In this document: one piece after another, positions 56,695-64,000 of the stretch
Position numbering within the stretch: position 1 is the stretch's first letter
How the letters are laid out: each line of letters begins with the position of its first letter
Source: Monosiga brevicollis MX1
Taxonomy: Eukaryota; Opisthokonta; Choanoflagellata; Craspedida; Salpingoecidae
Assembly (NCBI RefSeq): GCF_000002865.3
Contig: NW_001865047.1
Coordinates: forward strand, 587,139-651,138
Reading direction: 5' to 3'
DNA length: 64,000 nucleotides
The notes under the pieces: model-generated
The model's database searches: none
Seen by the model: only the letters and a program-made list of their open reading frames with translations
Told to the model about the DNA's origin: nothing
Made by a program: the position numbers and the translations under genes

Positions 56695-58487
56695 TCACGC
56701 CCCACGACGTTTTCCCCACATGGCGCTGATGTACGATTGAATGCCAAGGGTCACTTCGGGAGCGTGGACCGGCACCTCGACCTCGCCCGCGTTGACTTTC
56801 ACTGTGGGCGGAAGTTAGACAGGTGTCAGCCAGCCGTCGAGCCGATGCGAGCCGGAAAAGACGATGCTTACCGTTGAGCTCGGTTGCGTCAGGGTTAGCT
56901 GGTTGTGGTTCAGAAGGAGGCAAGGCACCAAACTCGTCGGTCAGATGCAAGTTGGAGGTGGCTGGTACGCGCAGCGTGGCGCTGAGATCAGGGGAGAGCC
57001 GCAGTTGGACTTTGCCTATCGTGCCACCATAAATTGTGTGTGATGAAGCATTGCAGAATTCCAGATGCGTCCGAGGCACGGGGCAAGCATAGCGACCCGG
57101 GAAATTTTGGGACACACCCTGGTGGTTGACAAAGCGCGCGGCATCCACACGGAGTAGGTAGGCATCAACGTCGCCAGCTTCCAATTCCACATCGGCATGG
57201 CCATCAACGGTACCGAGAAAGACAGAGGCCGTGGACCCGTGGATAAAGCAGTTGCCGTGACAGTCTCCGACGTGGACGGCGTTGTTCCCACCCAGCTCCA
57301 TACGCACGGTGCCGTAGAGAGCCTCCACTTTGCAGTTGCCGGCATGCAAACGCAGCGTGCTCTAACACTCGGTTGTGGTTGACACAAATCAGGGTCTGGC
57401 GCAAAAAGGAGGTTACACCCTTTGCATGGGGATATCAATTGGGACCTGTTGAGGGTCGGGACTGACCTCGAGCGCCATGAGCCGCTTGAGAGTGAGGTTA
57501 CCCGACTGGAGGGTGACATCAATGTCTCCCTGCAGGACGGAGCTAGTCACGTCTCCCGAATCGGAGGTGATGGCATAGGAGGGTGCCTTCACGCCAGCCA
57601 AGTGGCACGAGCCTGCGGGGCCAGGCAGTTCCAGTCATGATACCGAGAGAGTGAGGAGAAAAACCGCCTCTTCAGCGCTGCCTGGCCGTCAAGACCGGCG
57701 GAGCTAGTGGGCACGGGTGAAGGCTCGCCACGGCAAGATGTATGTCTCATACCGGCAACGGTGCGCACGGCAATTCTCCCTCCTTCGAGGCCATGAAGCT
57801 CGACCCCGGCAGAGCCTTCAGTCTGAACGTCAATGTCTGCGAATATGATTGAAGCCAGTTTGTAAAGCAGAAGAGTTGCGAGATTGTCAGTGCCACGGTA
57901 GCCCTGCACCTGCCTGCGCTGGACCGGTGGGCGTACTGCAGGAAAAGGGGAGCCAGACGTGGAGGCCCAGGCTGGCGTCGGCTTGACCAAACTCGGAAGG
58001 AATGGTGATGCACACGCGGTCATTCGCAGTTTCAACGGTTGCTTGCATTTCTGGCGCATCGTCTGTCAGCTCAAAGTTGTCGCGGGGCTGCCTGTGCCGG
58101 GATGTGGGTCAGCGAGCCAGACTCGACGTGGTCATCAAAAAGGAGGGCTCTGGGGACATGGAGGCGCCACGTACTGGCTCAACATGAGGCCCAATTGATC
58201 ACGTTCATCGAGATGGGCCGTGTCCATGGCCAAGGGGTTGAGGCCTCGGACCACAACGGGAAGGGCTGAGCGAATCTCCACCTATGAGAGGTGATTGCCA
58301 TGAGTTGAGGGCCAACTTGGGCGACCGCGGTTACAAAGTCCATTGGAGCAGTACTCACAGTGTCAAATTGGGAGAGGGCGACAATTTGTGATGCCCAGCG
58401 GCGCGGCAAGCGGGTCCTCACGGCCCGACACCTCTGCAGCCCCGCCAAAGCAGCCCGACCCATGCCGAGTGTGCCCCACCCAGCCAT
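56695..58487 (-). CDS. FAM185A-like DUF4097 beta-repeat protein, probably mitochondrial
   Basis: First exon 58359-58487: MAGWGTLGMGRAALAGLQRC, Arg/Ala/Leu-rich and acid-free, a likely mitochondrial presequence; next exon VEIRSALPVVVRGLNPLAMD. The body repeats short beta-strand units typical of DUF4097/adhesin-like solenoids: DIDVQTEGSAGVELHGLEGG; ITSDSGDVTSSVLQGDIDVT; LGGNNAVHVGDCHGNCFIHG; GTVDGHADVELEAGDVDAYL; GTIGKVQLRLSPDLSATLRV. Human FAM185A has the same pattern (GNIDIHASDKS; GDIALGSVHGN). The last exon reads VKVNAGEVEVPVHAPEVTLG and ends KRRGA-stop at 56695. Function is unknown in animals too. Assignment rests on fold pattern, the VCITIPSEFG-type segments and the presequence, not on long identical blocks. 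Confidence 0.7.
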
Positions 58488-58555
58488 GTCGTATCTATCC
58501 AATATAATCTCCAACGCCCAGCACCAACCCAACTACTGAACCCCTCTCTCTCAAC

Positions 58556-58592
58556 ACGCCACTACGCCACTACGCCACTACGCCACTACGCC
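58556..58592. repeat. 8-bp tandem repeat (ACTACGCC)n
   Basis: Four exact copies at 58561-58592 plus a partial unit on the left, about 70 bases upstream of the FAM185A-like start. Confidence 0.95.
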
Positions 58593-58654
58593 AATACCCG
58601 CACCACCCACTGCACCCAGGCTCCTCAAGAAAAATTTAACGGGCTGCAACTTTA

Positions 58655-58698
<44 letters not shown>

Positions 58699-58776
58699 AG
58701 AGAGAGAGGGAATGATGTGTGCTGACAATTGTAAGAGATAGTGTGATAAATGACACACTACGGCTTTTTGAGCCCC

Positions 58777-58807
<31 letters not shown>

Positions 58808-58830
58808 AGAAAAAAAAAAAAAAAAAAGGA

Positions 58831-59325
58831 NNNNNNNNNNNNNNNNNNNNNNNNNNNNNNNNNNNNNNNNNNNNNNNNNNNNNNNNNNNNNNNNNNNNNN
58901 NNNNNNNNNNNNNNNNNNNNNNNNNNNNNNNNNNNNNNNNNNNNNNNNNNNNNNNNNNNNNNNNNNNNNNNNNNNNNNNNNNNNNNNNNNNNNNNNNNNN
59001 NNNNNNNNNNNNNNNNNNNNNNNNNNNNNNNNNNNNNNNNNNNNNNNNNNNNNNNNNNNNNNNNNNNNNNNNNNNNNNNNNNNNNNNNNNNNNNNNNNNN
59101 NNNNNNNNNNNNNNNNNNNNNNNNNNNNNNNNNNNNNNNNNNNNNNNNNNNNNNNNNNNNNNNNNNNNNNNNNNNNNNNNNNNNNNNNNNNNNNNNNNNN
59201 NNNNNNNNNNNNNNNNNNNNNNNNNNNNNNNNNNNNNNNNNNNNNNNNNNNNNNNNNNNNNNNNNNNNNNNNNNNNNNNNNNNNNNNNNNNNNNNNNNNN
59301 NNNNNNNNNNNNNNNNNNNNNNNNN
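58831..59325. other. assembly gap (495 N)
   Basis: Run of N directly after a CA run and an A run; part of the Kir promoter or 5' UTR may be missing. Confidence 0.98.
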
Positions 59326-59544
59326 AGAAGGAGTGGTACTGGCAGTGTCGGTGACGGCCGTCAGGTTAAAAGCTTGTGATGAACACCAGCATCAAACTTG
59401 GACTCCAAGCTGGGGCTTAAGATTGAGGCGTGGTCAGAGGGCATCGGTGCTTGTGGGGCGTGATTGTATGCTCCGTGTGCATGACAGTTGCGGTTTTCTT
59501 GATCTTCAGACCGTGCCTCAGCTGTACCTTGATAAGCGTTCACA

Positions 59545-61318
59545 ATGCGACACGGGCGTAGCACGGATCGCTTTCCGGTCCGCCCCGGCCTGATCAGCAA
59601 GCACGGCCGTTTGCGCGTGCGAGAACGCCGCACCGGCCTCAAAACTTGGCGCAACAACCTGCGGGATCTCTTCAACTGGCTTCTCTCCCGGTCTACGCTG
59701 TTCCTGCTACTTCTCTTTGTGAGTGCCTACGTCCTTTCGTACCTTCTTTTTGGCTGCTTTTGGTATGCCATCCACAAGAACAACGCGCGCTGCATCAACG
59801 ACGTGGAGGGCTTTGCCACCGCCTTTCTCTTCTCCATCGAGACCCAGTCAACGATTGGCTACGGTACCAAGCATGTTGCCGGCCACTGCAATGGTGGCAT
59901 CATCATGCTTCTCATTCAAAACATCTGGGGCAATCTCCTCGATGCTTGCCTGGTGGGGCTTATCTTTGCTCGTCTCACCCGCCCCAACAAGCGCCGCTTC
60001 ACCCTCCGGTGCAGGTGCGTCTGCACCTCTCAAATTGGTTCTTCCACCCCCTTCCATGTTTCCATGTCTTTCTCAGTCCCTTTTGCAAACGCCTTCACTC
60101 GCTTGCTTCCGTCACATGCGCAGCTCAGTAGCTGTAATTCGCTACGTTAATGATCAGCGTTGTCTATCGATTCGTGTGGGCGACATGCTACAGCAACACT
60201 CCCCTCTTATTGGCTGTTCTTGCCGCCTCTACCTGGTGGAAGACGTGACTACCGTCGAGGGCGAGCTACTGCCGTATAACACCGTCGCGCTGACGCTCGA
60301 TCACGTCCGTACTCTTATTCCAACAATACACCATGTCGTCTTCGTGGCTGATTCTTGCTCATCACCCCATCCTCGGCGCGTGTGCAGGGGGCAGGCTCTT
60401 CGTCCGAGCAACCGTTCTTGGCCATCCCTCAAGAGGTGCGGCATATCATCGATGAAAATAGTCCTCTCAACAACGTGGCCTGTCAGAATGACCTCGAGGA
60501 GCGGCGAGCCGAGCTGATCTTCGTGCTGGAGGGCACCATCTCGGTGCGTCCACCGGCCCGCCTTCTGCCTGTGCTGGATGTTTCGCACCGTTTGCTTGCA
60601 TAAAGACCCCAACACGAGTACACCAGGTCTCGCAGTAAAGTCAACTCATGCATGGGTGACCGGCTTGAATGGCAGGATCTGGGCCTCACGCTTGAGCTTC
60701 GTACAAGCTATCTACCGGGCGAAATCTTCTTTAATCATCGGTATCCAATTGGTCCAGCGCTCCTTACAGGGGTGACTCTCAACAACACATGCGATGGCTG
60801 ACCTTGCCCTTGTGCCAACCCATCAGGTTCGAGCGCATGCTCACGCGCACCTCTGGCGGGCATTGCGCTGTGGATTGGAGCCGCTTTGATATTATTGATG
60901 AGATTATGCCCGACGGCTCTGTCCAGGAGCGCCGTGACATTACGTCGCCGGTGCTCTTGACTCGTATCAATGCACAAAACTACAATACGGTCAACTCTCA
61001 GTCGGGCCTTGTCCATCAAATCGTTCGGCAACTTCGCCCAGATCCGAACTCTGAGGTCAGAAATGCCAGGCTGTTTGCGTGTCTGTTCGTTTCTCGGTCG
61101 CCATGGCTTGAAAATTTGTACCCGAGGAAAGCCGCGACCACTTTCTTCTGTGCGTTTCATCTTACTTGTCTGGTGCCTCTTATGGTCTCCACCAGTCGAA
61201 CGTCACATCGCCGTGGCATTCTCTAGACGCGGATCATTCGCGAACTACCAACCGGACGCGCATGTCCATTGTTCCTGGAAGTGAGAATGATATTTTCGCC
61301 CAAACTTCCAACGTATAG
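59545..61318 (+). CDS. inward-rectifier potassium channel (Kir)
   Basis: Plasma-membrane K+ channel of the Kir family. Exon 1 (59545-60014): basic N-terminus with the slide helix (LKTWRNNLRDLFNWLL), M1 (STLFLLLLFVSAYVLSYLLF), pore helix and filter FLFSIETQSTIGYGTKHV (GYG at residues 105-107), M2 with Asp 133 in NLLDACLVGLIFARL, then RPNKRR, the PIP2-site region. Asp 133 aligns with the Kir2 rectification Asp172 (IIDAF). The cytoplasmic domain follows: SSVAVIRYVNDQRCLSIRVG, CRLYLVEDVTTVEGELLPYN, VRHIIDENSPLNNV, RRAELIFVLEGTIS, LELRTSYLPGEIFFNHRFER, CAVDWSRFDIIDEIMP. The last exon 61196-61318 is in phase and ends FAQTSNV-stop, giving a class I PDZ ligand. The filter region is normal. The promoter side abuts the assembly gap. 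Confidence 0.92.
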
Positions 61319-62322
61319 CCTTGCGTTGTGTGCTACATCCCTGCCAAGCAGCCCATGGCCTATGCTGCTGTCCTCTCCTTGCACTCGTCCATGGGGCTTG
61401 CCGACCTGACAACACCCCTATAGATCTTGTCTCGTTGTGCACACTCTCTGAATTTCGACGAATACCGTTTATCATCCGCCACTGATCCACATCCTTCTGA
61501 ACGGTTCCAGCCTGCGTATCTTATGGTTGCGCGCAGACGCTCACAAGCCCATCCATCAAGTGGTTTTGTAAGGTTCTTACAGATAAACCCAACTCAATAT
61601 CAAAGTGGTCATAAACTTCAAATCAGTTTTGACGTTTGCACTGAGAAGAAGAGTTCATAATGCAGTTTGACAGATCATGTTGGCCAGCTCGTCGTCATGA
61701 GGGGCGTTGAGTCGGTTGGCCAACAGCCTCGGAATGCTGCCCAGCTGCCACGGCTGGCGGAGCGGCATAACACGAATACGTACAGTTTTACATTTTTGGG
61801 CTTTTGGAACAAAAGCTTTTGCTCATGTGACCGTTATGGTTTTTTTTTTTTCAAAAACAACAAAAAGTTCTTTGCATTTTCCTTCTTTTCCTTCTTCTTC
61901 CTCTTCTGCTTCTGCCTCTTCTCCCCTCTTCGGCATTGGCATCGGTGATCTGATCGACGCGTCTTGCCTGTGTGGTTGTGCTTGCTACGCGTCACTCCCG
62001 CTCGGGGCCTTGCGGCAAAGCCGGAACGTTTGCTTGAGAGCATCGCTGCCACTTTTTTTTGTATGTTGTGAGTGCCGCTGACCTCGCCTCACAGTCGACA
62101 GCGTGCGCTGGGGCAGACTCGCAATGGTCTCCCAGAACTGCTAGCCAGAGATGAGTCGTTTGGCGCAGAGGGGTTAGGGGGTTAGGGGGGTAGAGCAATG
62201 GGTGCTGACTGGTTGCCGTTTTGAAACGCGCGACATCACATCGACGTTGTTAGATGATTTTGTATTTGGAGGGGGCTCATGAGATTGTGGTGGACACTGT
62301 CTGATAGAGAGACACCGTTACC
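61319..62322. other. intergenic region
   Basis: 3' flank of Kir and 5' flank of the ankyrin gene. Contains T-rich runs (61840-61920) and a short telomere-like GGGTTAGGGGGTTAGG stretch at about 62171-62193. No gene supported. Confidence 0.55.
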
Positions 62323-64000
62323 ATGAGTGATGGAAAGCGGCTGTACCAGGCGTGTGGTTCATCAGATTCCCGAGAGGCGCTGCAGCTGTTGGCCAGTTGG
62401 GACCACCAACGTATTCGAGCTGCTGCCAAATACATAGATAAGGTACGTATGCTGGTTCGGTATGACATTGTATGACTCTGGTTACACTTTGAATATATCA
62501 CTGATATGGTGACATATGGTATAAAATAGGACGTCAAGTCATACTACCACAGCGCATCATGTTATACACCACTGCACAGGGCCTGCTCTGAAGGTCGTGT
62601 CAAGTTGGTGGAGATGCTGTTGAAGCACGGTGCTGATGCTGAAGCCAAGAGCAACGTCAGTACAGGACCTCCTTCTTCCCTCCCTCCCTTCTGGCTGCTG
62701 CTCCTGCTCCCGCTGCTCGTCGCCTTTGCCCTGTCCCTCTCTTCCTCTACATACCCTGGGCCCCCGTGCGCGTCCGCTGCCTCTTGCTCTTTTTCTTCTT
62801 TCCCACTATCCCTCTCCTTTTCCCGTTTTGCGCCTGCCCTTTGTGGGTGATCCGTTGGCCCCGCTCTGTTCCCCGCTGTATCTTCCGCCTGCCGTCCTCG
62901 CCCTTCCTTTTCTGATGCTGTGACTTCAATCCAGACACCATCCCATCCCTGGTGGCTTCTGCCTCGCCTTTGTTGTGAGGAAGAAATGCATATCGCCCAA
63001 CTCAACCCTGGCGTCGCTGCTCACCTCGCGCGCTCCGATCTCTTGACTGTGGCCATGTTCCCAGAATGGCAAAACGCCCCTCGATCTAGGAACTGAACAC
63101 GGACATGGCGACAAGCTGGAGCCCGTGTTTGCTGCCCGTGAGGCTTGCATCTGGCTGCCGCCGCTGCCCAACGCCACGCCCACCCATGAGGTGAGCCCCT
63201 CTTTCCCCTTGTTTTCCCCAAACAGGCATCCCACTCGCAACCTCATCCCTCATCCAACTGAATCACCAATGACTAATCTTCCACACAAATCACCATTAGA
63301 CCACGGCCTCTGTTGTGGTGGCGGTCGACACCTGGCTCAAGCCGCTCCTGCCCAAGCGCACCACCACCCATCGTCTCCCCCATCTCGATGCTTTTGTCAC
63401 GGGGGCTGTCTCGCACCTCCCCAACCGCGACGCGCTTGCCAACATGAAGAATATCATTGATGGAGCACCATTGGTCTTTTTATCCGTGGACTGGGCTGCC
63501 TTCAAGGTGACCACCACCCAGGCACTTGGTGCGCTCGACCAAGCACTGCAGGCACCCGAAGCGTTAAACAGCCGCTTGAGCCAGCTAGACCCAAACTCCG
63601 ACAATCTAGAATCGGTGCTTAAAGAGCTGCATCAGCTCATAGAGCAGTTTGACCTGCAGCCGGCTCTTCTCGAGCTACAAACTGCACTGGCAGCATGCCC
63701 CGCACCGCCGACTGCACCAGCGTCCTCACCAGAAACACCGCCGACCGACTTGGCAGCCGCCCTGGACAAGGTTATCGCCCTGAGCGACGGCGGACCCGAG
63801 CTGCAAGAATTGCTCACCACCTCCAACAACAACCTCAAGGGGTTGATTCTGGCATTTATCGATGCTCTGGGCGCCGTGGCAAAAGCAGGAACAAGCGACA
63901 CGATTCATCGTGTAGACACGCTGCGACAAATTGCGCACTGTCAACACGTTGACGCAGCGCCTCCAGCCGAAGCATTGCCCGAGGCCTGGGAGCAGCTGTG
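62323..64000 (+). CDS. ankyrin-repeat protein, N-terminal part
   Basis: Starts at ATG 62323 (MSDGKRLYQACGSSDSREAL) and runs off the right edge. Two to three ankyrin repeats are seen: YTPLHRACSEGRVKLVEMLL followed by KHGADAEAKSN, then after an intron NGKTPLDLGTEHGHGDKLEP. Exon ends are near 62442, 62655 and 63189, with clean GT borders. From about 63299 a long exon without repeats is helical and Leu/Ala-rich (LKELHQLIEQFDLQPALLEL; LAAALDKVIALSDGGPELQE); I do not recognise it. The N-terminal ankyrin block with a following helical domain suggests a scaffold or a signalling protein whose catalytic part may lie beyond the window. Confidence 0.8.

Larger units (their letters stand above)
58488..59544. 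other. divergent promoter region with repeats and assembly gap
   Basis: Between the FAM185A-like gene (-) and the Kir channel (+). Holds an 8-base repeat, a GA run (58658-58708), a CA run (58781-58806), an A run and the gap. No gene can be read across the gap. Confidence 0.7.

Noticed and set aside
58719-59379. Frames of about 210 codons crossing the N gap
   Set aside because: Consist almost entirely of undetermined residues.
62171-62193. Telomere-like GGGTTAGGGGGTTAGG stretch
   Set aside because: Only about two imperfect units within genic sequence on both sides; too short to claim an interstitial telomere.
1-64000. Mobile elements, endogenous viruses, CRISPR arrays
   Set aside because: No transposase, reverse transcriptase, integrase or capsid-like frame, no long terminal or inverted repeats beyond the tRNA copies, and no spaced direct-repeat array were seen.

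Overview
The window looks like nuclear DNA of a unicellular holozoan, most likely a choanoflagellate (Monosiga-like; this is inference). It is GC-rich and gene-dense, with many short GT-AG introns of roughly 70-200 bases. The gene set is animal-like (ELYS, MPS1/TTK, GCKIII kinase, SPRYD7, FAM185A-like, Kir channel), mixed with genes animals lack or rarely keep (S1/P1 nuclease, bacterial-type FAD oxidoreductase, bacterial-type GST). I recognised no retroelement, DNA transposon or virus-like gene. Two assembly gaps lie at 25612-25661 and 58831-59325.

Layout: 1-2249 (+) 3' part of RBM28/NOP4; 3006-3893 (+) mitochondrial ATP synthase delta; 4402-6947 (-) PIG-U; 7550-9600 a gene-poor stretch with three near-identical tRNA-Thr(AGT) genes; 10244-17431 (+) ELYS nucleoporin; 17907-22553 (+) gamma-tubulin complex protein 3; 23792-25347 (+) a single-pass membrane protein; 26596-30921 (+) a NACHT-LRR (NLR-like) ATPase; 30944-33218 (-) MST3/4-type kinase; 34187-37732 (+) MPS1/TTK; 38371-41985 (+) secreted FAD oxidoreductase; 42340-44125 (-) S1/P1 nuclease; 44911-45564 (-) GST; 46893-48358 (+) UIF-like mRNA export adaptor; 48905-49462 (-) tail-anchored thioredoxin-fold protein without cysteines at its active site; 50351-52185 (+) coiled-coil protein; 52491-54429 (-) mitochondrial Trp-tRNA synthetase; 54995-56413 (+) SPRYD7; 56695-58487 (-) FAM185A-like; 59545-61318 (+) inward-rectifier K+ channel; 62323-64000 (+) start of an ankyrin-repeat protein.

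The main discovery is the tRNA cluster. In all three genes the 3' half of the tRNA lies upstream of the 5' half on the same strand. Together the halves make a complete cloverleaf tRNA-Thr(AGT) broken at the canonical intron position 37/38, so these are circularly permuted tRNA genes. Each has a TATA box 32 bases from the 3' half, an identical 35-base spacer between the acceptor ends, leader and trailer sequences that can pair into a bulge-helix-bulge-like splice site, and a T5 Pol III terminator just after the 5' half. Permuted tRNA genes are known from red and green algae, some nucleomorphs and a few archaea; I know of none described in a relative of animals.

The second notable locus is the NACHT-LRR gene. 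It has an N-terminal Rossmann-like domain, a TEP1/NPHP3-like NACHT ATPase and ribonuclease-inhibitor-type leucine-rich repeats encoded by phase-2 exon modules, an architecture usually treated as an animal innate-immunity hallmark. The remaining genes are housekeeping functions without evident operon-like cooperation. Three neighbours or near-neighbours concern mitosis and the nuclear envelope (ELYS, GCP3, MPS1). Oriented (GT)n tracts mark many 5' regions.
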